The position numbers were made by a program, and so were the translations under genes. Below, piece by piece: positions 1-5,414 of a DNA stretch of 5,414 nucleotides. Below the pieces are notes generated by a model, which saw only the letters and a program-made list of their open reading frames with translations, was not told where the DNA came from and made no database searches. Every line of letters begins with the position of its first letter. Positions within the stretch are counted from its first letter, which is position 1. This DNA comes from CAIODY01 sp041192505 (lineage in GTDB: Bacteria > Bacteroidota > Bacteroidia > Chitinophagales > CAIODY01). The stretch spans positions 1 through 5,414 of the forward strand of contig JBEEMV010000050.1 of assembly GCA_041192505.1 (NCBI GenBank). The letters are read 5' to 3'.

Positions 1-647
1 TGGCAGTGGTTTGGGCAAAAAATGAAGCAGGAAAAATTACAGGAATAATTGTTGAACGTGGCATGGAAGGCTTTACTACGCCTACTACACATGGCAAATG
101 GAGTTTACGGGCAAGTGCAACTGGTGAGTTAGTTTTTGATAATGTAAAAGTGCCGAAAGAAAATATTTTGCCTAATGTATCAGGCTTAAAGGGACCATTG
201 GGTTGTTTAAGTTCTGCTCGTTATGGTATCGCTTGGGGCGCATTGGGAGCGGCTTTAGATTGTTATGATACGGCTTTGCGTTATTCAAAAGAACGTATTC
301 AGTTTGGAAAACCAATTGGGCAATTTCAATTAACACAAAAAAAATTGGCTGAAATGATTACCGAAATTACCAAAGCACAATTATTAACTTGGCGATTGGG
401 TGTGTTGAAAAATGAAGGCAGAGCAACGGCTGCACAAATAAGTATGGCGAAAAGAAACAACGTGAACATGGCCATTCAAATAGCTCGTGAAGCACGACAA
501 ATATTAGGTGGCATGGGCATTACTGGCGAATATAGCATTATGCGCCACTCCATGAATTTAGAAAGTGTTATCACTTATGAAGGCACACACGATATTCATT
601 TGCTAATAACTGGGCAAGATATAACTGGCCTAAGTGCTTTTAAATAA
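1..647 (+). CDS. gcdH: Glutaryl-CoA dehydrogenase, C-terminal part (5'-truncated by window)
   Basis: This is an FAD-dependent acyl-CoA dehydrogenase that oxidises and decarboxylates glutaryl-CoA to crotonyl-CoA in lysine, tryptophan and some aromatic acid catabolism, in the cytoplasm. The reading frame is open at the left edge (first full codon at 3-5). The GTG at 6 is internal, so about 215 residues of an expected roughly 390-residue protein are present. Visible signatures are FSLRASATG-like KWSLRASATGELVFDNVKVP (middle domain), GCLSSARYGIAWGALGA, the RIQFGKPIGQFQLTQKKLA segment of the C-terminal helical domain, KRNN, ARQILGGMGI and the end block MNLESVITYEGTHDIH. The Glu of TYEGTHDIH (codon 579-581) is the expected catalytic base. 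The SLRASATG, ARYGIAWG and KRNN blocks separate glutaryl-CoA dehydrogenase from ordinary short-chain acyl-CoA dehydrogenases. A strong terminator follows 18 bases after the stop, so this is the last gene of its transcript. Substrate assignment is by family resemblance. Confidence 0.93.
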   Translation, partial: AVVWAKNEAGKITGIIVERGMEGFTTPTTHGKWSLRASATGELVFDNVKVPKENILPNVSGLKGPLGCLSSARYGIAWGALGAALDCYDTALRYSKERIQFGKPIGQFQLTQKKLAEMITEITKAQLLTWRLGVLKNEGRATAAQISMAKRNNVNMAIQIAREARQILGGMGITGEYSIMRHSMNLESVITYEGTHDIHLLITGQDITGLSAFK

Positions 648-665
648 TTAATAATTGCAAAAAAC

Positions 666-703
666 AAAAGCGAAGTATAAGATATATAATACTTCGCTTT
701 TTT
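666..703 (+). terminator. Intrinsic terminator of gcdH
   Basis: A perfect 13-bp stem pairs 666-678 (AAAAGCGAAGTAT) with 689-701 (ATACTTCGCTTTT) around a 10-base AT loop, and the T run continues to 703. It begins 18 bases after the gcdH stop. The left arm is preceded by an A-rich tract (659-669), so the hairpin could also stop transcription from the right, although no convergent gene lies here. Confidence 0.88.
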
Positions 704-841
704 ATTTGGTACCAATTTTTTGCAATTCATTTATCACCAAATTTCCTACTTTTCAAAAATTGGCTGAATGAAATTGAGCAAAAATTACAAGGAAAATAAA
801 CAAAATCAACCATTAATGATGGTATTGTCATATTATTAATC
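704..841. other. Non-coding gap between gcdH terminator and RRM-gene promoter
   Basis: Together with the flanking terminator and leader, this forms a 336-base stretch without a credible gene. This part contains no RNA-gene fold or repeat that I can recognise. The only small frame, ATG at 768 to TAA at 839 (23 codons), runs up to the promoter and has no supporting feature. Confidence 0.6.
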
Positions 842-849
842 TATATTTG
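825..849 (+). promoter_or_regulatory. Bacteroidota-type promoter of the RRM protein gene
   Basis: TATATTTG at 842-849 matches the Bacteroidota -7 consensus TAnnTTTG exactly. The nearest TTG, a -33 candidate, is at 825-827, only 14 bases upstream and closer than the usual spacing, so the -33 element is uncertain. Transcription would start near 854-857, giving a leader of about 125-130 bases. Confidence 0.6.
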
Positions 850-856
850 CACCGAT

Positions 857-983
857 AATTGAGTTCTATCGCATTTTGTATTTGATATTTATTTTCTTTT
901 TCGCATTTCTGCTAATCAGTATTTAGATTTTTTTTTCACTGCCGCTAATCTCATTTTTTTTAATTTTTCAATTTTCATTTAAC
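857..983 (+). promoter_or_regulatory. Long T-rich 5' leader of the RRM protein gene
   Basis: The leader inferred from the promoter at 842-849 is strongly pyrimidine-rich on the coding strand, with T runs at 928-936 and 953-961. It has no Shine-Dalgarno-like sequence before the ATG at 984. Two short motifs recur about 32-33 bases apart: GCATTT at 871 and 903, and GCTAATC at 911-917 and 944-950. No stable GC-rich hairpin is visible, so the leader is probably mostly single-stranded. It could be a site for translational control, but that is inference. Confidence 0.4.
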
Positions 984-1313
984 ATGAACATTTATGTATC
1001 AAATTTAAGTTTCGACATTTCTAATGACGACTTAAAAGGATTTTTTGAAGACTTCGGTGAAGTTTCTTCAGCAAAAGTAATTATCGACAAATTTACAAAC
1101 CGTAGCAAAGGCTTTGGTTTTGTAGAAATGCCAAACGATGAAGCTGCTAACAAAGCTATTCAAGGATTGAATGGTGCTACAGCGGATAATCGTCAAATCA
1201 GAGTTAGCGAAGCCCGTCCTAAAGAAGACAGACCTGCTTCTAGCAGAAATTCTTATTCAGGCGGTGGTAGTGGTAATGGTGGTAACAGAACTGGCGGCGG
1301 AAACCGTTGGTAA
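984..1313 (+). CDS. RRM-domain RNA-binding protein with Gly-rich tail
   Basis: This small cytoplasmic protein (109 residues) should bind single-stranded RNA through one RNA recognition motif. RNP2 is IYVSNL (residues 3-8) and RNP1 is KGFGFVEM (42-49), with the aromatic residues Y4, F44 and F46 that stack on bases all present. The RRM spans about residues 2-78. The tail (about 85-109) is rich in Gly, Ser, Asn and Arg (SGGGSGNGGNRTGGGNRW), like the low-complexity tails of cyanobacterial and Bacteroidota RRM proteins. The length is normal for this group. The ATG at 984 puts RNP2 at the expected distance from the N-terminus. The gene has its own promoter and long leader, and its terminator is shared with the convergent gene. 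Related proteins are often cold-induced or act as RNA chaperones or post-transcriptional regulators; the role here is not shown by sequence alone. Confidence 0.95.
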   Translation: MNIYVSNLSFDISNDDLKGFFEDFGEVSSAKVIIDKFTNRSKGFGFVEMPNDEAANKAIQGLNGATADNRQIRVSEARPKEDRPASSRNSYSGGGSGNGGNRTGGGNRW

Positions 1314-1335
1314 TCATCATCTAATAGATTTTTAC

Positions 1336-1368
1336 AAAAAAGCCAAATCAATTGATTCGGCTTTTTTT
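1336..1368. terminator. Bidirectional terminator between convergent genes
   Basis: AAAAAAGCC (1336-1344) pairs with GGCTTTTTT (1359-1367). An inner AATC/GATT stem follows after one A-C mismatch, with a 4-base loop. A T run follows on the plus strand and an A run precedes it, so both strands read as hairpin plus U-tract. It serves the RRM gene on the plus strand. On the minus strand its right edge overlaps the stop codon (1367-1369) of the YdeI-family gene, so it can also end that transcript. Confidence 0.85.
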
Positions 1369-1888
1369 ATTTCAAAATATCTTTTTCTGATTTACCAGCC
1401 CTAATCATTTCGGCATAACTCATCTTTTTAGCTAAAGCATTAATGGTTTGTATAATCCGTTTGGCTTTAGTAGGTTGTGTTTTAGCAGCTTCAATCCATT
1501 TACTAAAATAGTTTTGGTGCGATTTGGCTAAGGTTAAAAAAAACTTTGTTGCTTTTTCATCCTCCTCTAAACAAGCAGCAAAATCTTCATCTAGTTGATA
1601 TTCAGATTTATCGTGTTCTATTTCAACTATCAACTTATCGCCTTTTATTTTCTTAATAGCTTTGCGTACATCGGCTTTTAAAGCCATTATAAATTCGCCT
1701 TCGCCCATGGGTAGCAAAGCCATTCCGCTAAATGTATAAGCATCTAATTTACCTTTTACCCTAAACGATTTTTTTTGATTAGGAAAAACTTGATGAGCTA
1801 TTGCAGCAGGAATTTCAATATATGTCCAACCCGTTTTTTCGCCTTGTTCGGCAAATTTTAAAATAGTGGTGGTAAATTTAATTTTCAT
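1367..1888 (-). CDS. YdeI/OmpD-associated family protein (DUF1905 + OmdA-like)
   Basis: This is a 173-residue soluble protein with the two-part layout of the family. The N-terminal DUF1905-like beta-barrel region (about 1-93) includes the segments GWTYIEIPAAIAHQVFP, VKGKLDAYTFSGMALLPMG and GEFIMALKADVRKAIKK. The C-terminal YdeI/OmdA-like helical region (about 103-165) includes DFAACLEEDEKATKFFLTL, the SHQNYFSKWIEAAKTQPTKAKRI block and NALAKKMSY. The family is annotated as bacteriocin-protection or OmpD-associated from enterobacterial work, but its biochemical function is unknown and I do not assign one. No signal peptide or membrane segment is present. The ATG at 1888 starts directly at the conserved N-terminal strand. 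It lies 54 bases behind the T9SS sorting-domain gene on the same strand and converges with the RRM gene; no clear promoter of its own was found. Confidence 0.88.
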   Translation of the reverse strand: MKIKFTTTILKFAEQGEKTGWTYIEIPAAIAHQVFPNQKKSFRVKGKLDAYTFSGMALLPMGEGEFIMALKADVRKAIKKIKGDKLIVEIEHDKSEYQLDEDFAACLEEDEKATKFFLTLAKSHQNYFSKWIEAAKTQPTKAKRIIQTINALAKKMSYAEMIRAGKSEKDILK

Positions 1889-1914
1889 TGTTTAGTGTAG
1901 TACATCCTAAAAAA

Positions 1915-1932
1915 TTAGTTTTTATAAAACTG
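1915..1932 (-). terminator. Possible weak terminator after the T9SS-sorted protein gene
   Basis: A short inverted repeat lies at 1917-1931 (6-bp arms AGTTTT/AAAACT, 3-base loop). It is followed on the minus strand by AATTTTTT. It sits 12 bases beyond the stop of the gene at 1943. The stem has a single G-C pair per arm, so it would be inefficient, and read-through into the YdeI-family gene is plausible. Confidence 0.3.
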
Positions 1933-1942
1933 AACCTTTATT

Positions 1943-2473
1943 TTAATTTTTAACAATTGAAAATTTTATAGGCATCTGTAAATGGCTACCATCCTTCTTT
2001 TGAGCATCTACTAATAAAATATAATTGCCAGCAGCATAATTGCTACAATCAAAACTAGACAATACATTTTGTGATGCATTTACATTTTCTCTTTTCAATT
2101 CAGCCATCATTTTGCCTTGTATATTTAGTACTGAAAAAGTAATGGCAGCATCTTCGTGTAATGAAAATTGCAATGAAATTTTACCCGATGAAGGATTAGG
2201 AAATAAAACCATAGCACTTACAATGGGCGATATAATTGTACTAATTCCTGTAGCTTTATTATCTGCTTGTTGAAATCCTTGAGTAAGTATATTGCTGCTG
2301 TTTGTAGCTGTGGCAATAGCCATAGGTTGAGCCACGGTAAAGGAAACAGAGTTGGTTGAATTACTTACAAAACCACCTGTACTACCAATTACTTGGTTGC
2401 TAATACTTTGAGCAAGCAAATTTGATGTAATGAAAAACCCAACCAATAGAACTAAAAATATTTTTGAATTCAT
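1943..2473 (-). CDS. Small secreted protein with T9SS type A C-terminal sorting domain
   Basis: This 176-residue protein should be exported by Sec and then carried across the outer membrane by the type IX secretion system. A signal peptide covers about residues 1-22 (Lys4, hydrophobic core IFLVLLVGFF, ending SNLLAQ). The middle part (about 23-70) carries QVIGSTGGF and a Ser/Thr/Asn-rich stretch ending LTQGFQQ, a pattern found in many Bacteroidota surface proteins. The C-terminal domain (about 88-176) shows the type A hallmarks VLFPNPSSGKISLQF, VLNIQGKMM, AAGNYILLV and a final beta strand KFSIVKN. Very little lies between signal and sorting domain, so no enzyme is present and a structural or surface role is the likeliest inference. 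It starts 42 bases after the stop of the large secreted-protein gene, with no TAnnTTTG element in the gap, which suggests co-transcription. Confidence 0.88.
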   Translation of the reverse strand: MNSKIFLVLLVGFFITSNLLAQSISNQVIGSTGGFVSNSTNSVSFTVAQPMAIATATNSSNILTQGFQQADNKATGISTIISPIVSAMVLFPNPSSGKISLQFSLHEDAAITFSVLNIQGKMMAELKRENVNASQNVLSSFDCSNYAAGNYILLVDAQKKDGSHLQMPIKFSIVKN

Positions 2474-2515
2474 TTGTAGAATAAATTTTAATTAAAATAG
2501 AATGTGATGTATCGT

Positions 2516-2765
2516 TTATTCCCAAGCTGTCCAATCAATTTTTAAATTTTGGCTCCACCCTGCTGCTGTATCTATTCTTAAAATATTAAAGGTTACCGAT
2601 GTTGCACTAATGCTACGAACCGTTAATACAAACACATCGCTTACAGGAACTGAATTAGCACTCACCACTGTAGCTACAATTTTTGGTGCTGCCGAAAATG
2701 CTTTTGGAAACGTGAAAGTAAATGTGGTGGCTTGTGTAGCACTTGGTCCAGCAAATAAATATTCG
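2516..2765 (-). other. H-type-lectin-like terminal domain of the large secreted protein
   Basis: Residues about 655-737 show the spacing of H-type lectins (the snail agglutinin/discoidin family). An aromatic-rich strand and F-PKAF-AAPKIV are followed by a middle VRSISATSVTFNILR strand pair, then W followed by a closing L-IDWTAWE strand. Such domains bind sugars such as N-acetylgalactosamine in characterised members. Sugar specificity cannot be read here. Confidence 0.6.
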
Positions 2766-4729
2766 CCGCTTTCTAATTTATTATAAGTAGTACCATTTGA
2801 TAAACTAAATGTACCACGAACATCTAAAGTTGTATTTGGATAAGCAGTACCTATACCTACATTTACTTTTGTTGCAGTTGCAGTATCGCCAATTGAAACG
2901 GCATTGCTTTTTCCAACTCTTGCATTCGCACCAACAGCTGTTGCATTCGATAAGTTATTTGAAAGTGTATTGGCTAAATAACCCAACGCAGTATTGTTAT
3001 TTCCAATCGTATTTTTTGTGAGTGATGCTTCGCCAAATGCCGAATTGCCGCTGCCTGTTGTATTGGCAGCTAAAGCATAATAACCTAATGCGCTGTTATC
3101 CAATCCTGTTGAACTAGCTGCTAAAGAATTATCGCCCAAACTCACGTTGCCACTGCCTGTGTTATTTGTAAATAATGAGTGCCAACCAATACCCACATTG
3201 TTCTGCCCTGTTGTATTATTATACAAAACTTCATAGCCTAATGCGGTGTTTGAATATCCAATGTTGTTACTCATCAATGCTTTTGAGCCGATTGCTAAAT
3301 TATATTTTCCTTGGTAAGAAGCAGAAGCACCAATGCTATTATTCATCAATGCGCTATCGCCAATGGCAATTAATTTTGATTTACCAATATTGTTTAACAA
3401 TGCACTGATACCAATGGCAATATTTGAATAACCCGATGTATCGGAATATAAACTGTATGCACCAATGCTTACGTTAGTATTATTTCGTTTTGAATTAAAT
3501 AAAGAATAGCTACCAATTGCAACATTTGCATAACCCGATTTATTGCCACTCATGGCACCCAAACCCATAGCTGTATTATCGCCGCCAATGGTGTTGCTCA
3601 ACAAAGCCGAGCTGCCCACTGCTGTATTGCTGTTGCCTGTTTTGTTGCTTGATAAAGCATAAGTGCCAACACCCGTATTGTCTTGCCCACTTGTATTAGC
3701 ATACAAAGCATTAAAGCCTACTGCACTATTGTTGTAATTGCTATTCGAGCGTAATGCATTAGTACCAACCGCAGTGTTAAACATGTTCGACCCATTTTGC
3801 ATAGCACCATTGCCAAATGCAGTATTGCCGCTGCCGCCAGAAAAAGAATTTAATCCCGATTTATAACCAAACGATAAATTGGTAGAATCCAATTTACCAG
3901 CCCACACATTATTAATGCGGAAGTACATGGGTTTTTTATCTTTTGTGCCAATATAATTTGATGCTGTTGTTCCTAAATTTCCTGTTGTGCTCCAATTGCC
4001 CGAACTACTGCCAATGCTATCATTCGCTGGCAACCAAGTTGTACCATTCCATTTTAAAACTTGCCCCGTTGTAGCACCTTGTTGTGCAATTTGCAAAGCA
4101 CTTAATGTTGTGCCAGCACCACTCAAAGTAGCGTTTGAATTTACTGTTTGTGAACCCCAACCATCGCCACCACTATAAATAGTATCGTTAGGAAAACTAC
4201 CCGTAATAGTTGTTAAACCTGTACCTACCAAATGCAAAGTAGCCGATGAAGGCAGTTTTATTTTATTGCCATTGCTAATACCAATAGTATCATGGCTAAT
4301 TGATAATTTTTGTTTGGATGAATGTAAAACAGTATCGGCAACAATAGAAAATGGAACTGCCAATAATTGGGTGCTACTCATTAAATTAAATGATGAACCG
4401 CCCAATGCATCTAATTCTACTTTTAAAAATTTAATACCATTACCCCAACTTACACCATTCATAGTGCCGCTTACAATTGTTCCACTACCAATATTTAAGG
4501 TAGCTAATCCAAATTGATTTGTAGTGGTATTAGCTGTTTCAACATATTGCGGTGTTCCGTTAGATGAAGCATCTAAAATAGAAAACCGAAAAGATACATT
4601 TTGATTTTGAGCTACATTGCCCGATGCATCTCTTACTACGGCTTGATAATTAAAACTTTTAGGTAGCTGTGCTTTCGCAATTGAAATAGTAGTAAGTAAT
4701 AAAATAAAATAGGTGTATATTTTTTTCAT
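2516..4729 (-). CDS. Large secreted fibre/adhesin-like protein with YadA-head-like repeats and C-terminal H-type-lectin-like domain
   Basis: This 737-residue protein opens with a signal peptide (about 1-20, ending SIAKA before QLPKS). A Bacteroidota secreted-protein N-domain follows (about 21-135: PKSFNYQAVVRDASGN, NQNVSFRFSIL, TTNQFGLATLNIGSG, TQLLAVPFSIVAD). A linker (136-300) contains GQVLKWNGTTWLPAND and NYIGTKDKKPMYFRINN. About 17 tandem 16-17-residue repeats (302-594), with a pattern such as NTAVGSSALLSNTIGGD, come next. Two 14-residue units (595-622) and a collar NVGIGTAYPNTTLDVRG (623-639) follow. The last ~80 residues (TFTFTFPKAFSAAPKIVATV, VRSISATSVTFNILR, ending KIDWTAWE) look like an H-type lectin fold. 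Similar repeats in trimeric autotransporter heads and tail fibres form beta-solenoids. There is no T9SS sorting domain, YadA anchor or S74 chaperone domain, so the route across the outer membrane is unclear. A trimeric, glycan-binding surface fibre is my inference. The ATG at 4729 gives the signal peptide at once and sits just below a good promoter. Confidence 0.85.
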   Translation of the reverse strand: MKKIYTYFILLLTTISIAKAQLPKSFNYQAVVRDASGNVAQNQNVSFRFSILDASSNGTPQYVETANTTTNQFGLATLNIGSGTIVSGTMNGVSWGNGIKFLKVELDALGGSSFNLMSSTQLLAVPFSIVADTVLHSSKQKLSISHDTIGISNGNKIKLPSSATLHLVGTGLTTITGSFPNDTIYSGGDGWGSQTVNSNATLSGAGTTLSALQIAQQGATTGQVLKWNGTTWLPANDSIGSSSGNWSTTGNLGTTASNYIGTKDKKPMYFRINNVWAGKLDSTNLSFGYKSGLNSFSGGSGNTAFGNGAMQNGSNMFNTAVGTNALRSNSNYNNSAVGFNALYANTSGQDNTGVGTYALSSNKTGNSNTAVGSSALLSNTIGGDNTAMGLGAMSGNKSGYANVAIGSYSLFNSKRNNTNVSIGAYSLYSDTSGYSNIAIGISALLNNIGKSKLIAIGDSALMNNSIGASASYQGKYNLAIGSKALMSNNIGYSNTALGYEVLYNNTTGQNNVGIGWHSLFTNNTGSGNVSLGDNSLAASSTGLDNSALGYYALAANTTGSGNSAFGEASLTKNTIGNNNTALGYLANTLSNNLSNATAVGANARVGKSNAVSIGDTATATKVNVGIGTAYPNTTLDVRGTFSLSNGTTYNKLESGEYLFAGPSATQATTFTFTFPKAFSAAPKIVATVVSANSVPVSDVFVLTVRSISATSVTFNILRIDTAAGWSQNLKIDWTAWE
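2864..3826 (-). repeat. Tandem 51-bp coding repeats (17-aa units) grading into 42-bp units
   Basis: Within the large secreted protein, units start at residues 302, 318, 334, 351, 368, 385, 402, 419, 436, 453, 477, 494, 511, 528, 545, 562 and 579. The usual step is 17 residues, with two 16-residue steps at the start and one 24-residue step (453 to 477). Consensus is N-[TSV]-[AGS]-[VIL]-G-x-x-[AS]-[LM], then a polar half ending in G. From residue 595 (base 2947) two units have a 14-residue step. The DNA has diverged between copies, so this is an old protein repeat, not a recent tandem duplication. Confidence 0.9.
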
Positions 4730-4749
4730 GCTGATAAAAATTTAGTAAA

Positions 4750-4778
4750 CAAATATAAATATTTTTTACTTCTACCAA
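4750..4778 (-). promoter_or_regulatory. Promoter of the large secreted-protein gene
   Basis: On the minus strand TTG (4778-4776) is followed by 18 bases and then TATATTTG (4757-4750), an exact match to the Bacteroidota -33/-7 layout (TTG, TAnnTTTG). Transcription should start near 4743, which leaves a 5' untranslated leader of only about 13 bases before the ATG at 4729. The promoter fits entirely between the end of hemJ and the next gene. Confidence 0.75.
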
Positions 4779-4785
4779 CAACAAT

Positions 4786-5334
4786 TTATTTCTTTCGCAT
4801 TCTTTTATACATTCTATTTGCCATCATTAAAATAATGATGAATAGAATGATACAAACAACGACATACACTAAACTCATTTCTTGTTTTACAACTACCAGC
4901 ATTACAATAGCTAATAAAAAAATAGTAGCTACTTCGTTCCAAATTCTTAATTGTTGCGATGTGTAGATGAAAATATTTTTAGATTGTTGTTTGTAAATAG
5001 CATGTAATGAAAAATGATAAACATACAATCCTACAACAAAAATTAGTTTTAATAAAAGCCATCTACCGCTTTCTTCAAAAATTATTTTATGCCAATTGCC
5101 CACCAACATTACTGTTGTACCAAAGATTAATGTAAGTATAGCCGATGGCCATGTAATGCCCAACCACAAACGTTTTATCATGATAGAAAACTGTGCTGAT
5201 AGAATATTTTTTTCAACTTCGGGTTTGTCTTGCGCTTCTCTATTATAAATAAATAATCGAACGATATAAAACAAACCGCTAAACCAAGTAACAATAAAAA
5301 TAATGTGTAAGGCTTTTATGTAGGCGTAATCCAT
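4786..5334 (-). CDS. hemJ: HemJ-type protoporphyrinogen IX oxidase (CopD/UPF0093-like membrane protein)
   Basis: This 182-residue inner-membrane protein matches the HemJ family, which oxidises protoporphyrinogen IX to protoporphyrin IX, the next-to-last step of protohaem synthesis. The N-terminal block YIKALHIIFIVTWFSGLFYIVRLF carries His10, the position known as a haem ligand in cyanobacterial HemJ, plus the conserved W17, GLFY and RLF. Further family blocks are MIKRLWLGITWPSAILTLIFG (51-72), LLLKLIFVVGLYVYH (93-107) and RIWNEVATIFLLAIVMLVVVK (130-150). Likely membrane segments are about 5-30, 58-79, 93-113, 133-150 and an extra one at 153-172 followed by a basic tail. An in-frame TAA immediately precedes the ATG at 5334, which fixes it as the first possible ATG. 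No haem gene is identifiable beside it in this window, so the assignment rests on sequence alone. Confidence 0.86.
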   Translation of the reverse strand: MDYAYIKALHIIFIVTWFSGLFYIVRLFIYNREAQDKPEVEKNILSAQFSIMIKRLWLGITWPSAILTLIFGTTVMLVGNWHKIIFEESGRWLLLKLIFVVGLYVYHFSLHAIYKQQSKNIFIYTSQQLRIWNEVATIFLLAIVMLVVVKQEMSLVYVVVCIILFIIILMMANRMYKRMRKK

Positions 5335-5367
5335 TTATGAAATAGTTTTAAGAAGTATTTATGAAAT

Positions 5368-5414
5368 TTATAGCACTATTCCATATCGTAATACTTCGCT
5401 AACTACTGGATTTT
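5368..5414 (-). CDS. Possible 3' end of an unidentified upstream gene (truncated by window)
   Basis: Of the three minus-strand frames entering from the right edge, only one is open. It reads NPVVSEVLRYGIVL and stops with TAA at 5370-5368, 33 bases before the hemJ ATG. The other two frames hit TAG within a few codons. Fifteen codons are too few to identify a product or prove coding. If real, it may be co-transcribed with hemJ. Confidence 0.35.
   Translation of the reverse strand, partial: NPVVSEVLRYGIVL

Noticed and set aside
768..839. 23-codon frame upstream of the RRM promoter
   Set aside because: It ends three bases before the -7 element, has no promoter or recognisable sequence, and is of a length expected by chance in AT-rich DNA.
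1171..1404. 77-codon plus-strand frame overlapping the RRM gene
   Set aside because: It is a shadow of the RRM coding sequence in another frame, rich in Val from the Gly-rich tail codons, and it runs through the terminator.
2485..2498. 14-bp perfect palindrome ATTTTAATTAAAAT between the two secreted-protein genes, as a possible operator
   Set aside because: It consists only of A and T in very AT-rich DNA, and no promoter lies beside it, so chance is a sufficient explanation.
2864..3826. Regular 51-base periodicity that might suggest a CRISPR array or satellite
   Set aside because: The period is an exact multiple of three inside one long open frame, copies differ at the DNA level, and the protein units match a known solenoid repeat type.
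3987..4178. Plus-strand open frames inside the large minus-strand gene (for example 3987-4178, 4266-4517, 2809-3021)
   Set aside because: They lie antisense within a well-supported coding sequence and have no recognisable domains or promoters.
2516..4729. Calling the large protein a trimeric autotransporter (YadA-type) adhesin
   Set aside because: No C-terminal four-strand beta-barrel anchor or coiled-coil stalk is present; the end is a lectin-like domain and the N-domain is of Bacteroidota type.
5352..5397. 8-bp inverted repeat (GAAGTATT/AATACTTC) upstream of hemJ
   Set aside because: The spacer is 30 bases, there is no T run, and it overlaps the possible end of an upstream gene; it is too weak for a terminator or operator call.
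5389..5400. 12-base identity (TAATACTTCGCT) with the gcdH terminator right arm at 687-698
   Set aside because: About one such match is expected by chance in a window of this size and composition, and the flanks do not match.

Overview
The window looks like a stretch of chromosome from a Bacteroidota bacterium, probably on the Chitinophagia/Sphingobacteriia side. The reasons are AT-rich DNA, TAnnTTTG-type -7 promoter elements, start codons without clear Shine-Dalgarno sequences, a type IX secretion (T9SS) C-terminal sorting domain, a small RRM-type RNA-binding protein with a Gly-rich tail, and a large secreted protein whose N-terminus (PKSFNYQAVVRDASGN) is typical of this phylum. The assignment rests on family recognition, not on a marker gene.

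Layout, left to right. Positions 1-647 (+) carry the C-terminal half of a glutaryl-CoA dehydrogenase (gcdH), cut by the window edge and closed by a strong hairpin terminator at 666-703. A non-coding stretch (704-983) holds a promoter and a long, T-rich 5' leader for the RRM protein (984-1313, +). That gene converges on a YdeI/OmpD-associated family gene (1367-1888, -), and the two appear to share one bidirectional terminator at 1336-1368.

From 1367 to the right end everything is on the minus strand. In transcription order these are a possible tail of an unidentified gene (5414-5368), a HemJ-type protoporphyrinogen oxidase (5334-4786), a 737-residue secreted repeat protein with its own well-formed promoter (4729-2516), a small secreted protein with a T9SS type A sorting domain (2473-1943, 42 bases behind the large gene and possibly co-transcribed), and the YdeI-family gene.

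The genes do not form one pathway. gcdH belongs to lysine/tryptophan or aromatic acid catabolism, hemJ to haem biosynthesis, and the RRM protein to post-transcriptional control. The most distinctive part is the pair of secreted proteins. The large one combines a Bacteroidota-type secreted N-terminus, about 17 tandem 16-17-residue YadA-head-like repeats, two 14-residue repeats, an NVGIGT...LDVRG collar and a terminal H-type-lectin-like domain. It resembles a fibre or adhesin but has neither a T9SS sorting domain nor an autotransporter anchor. I saw no tRNA, rRNA, CRISPR array, insertion sequence or phage integration signal.
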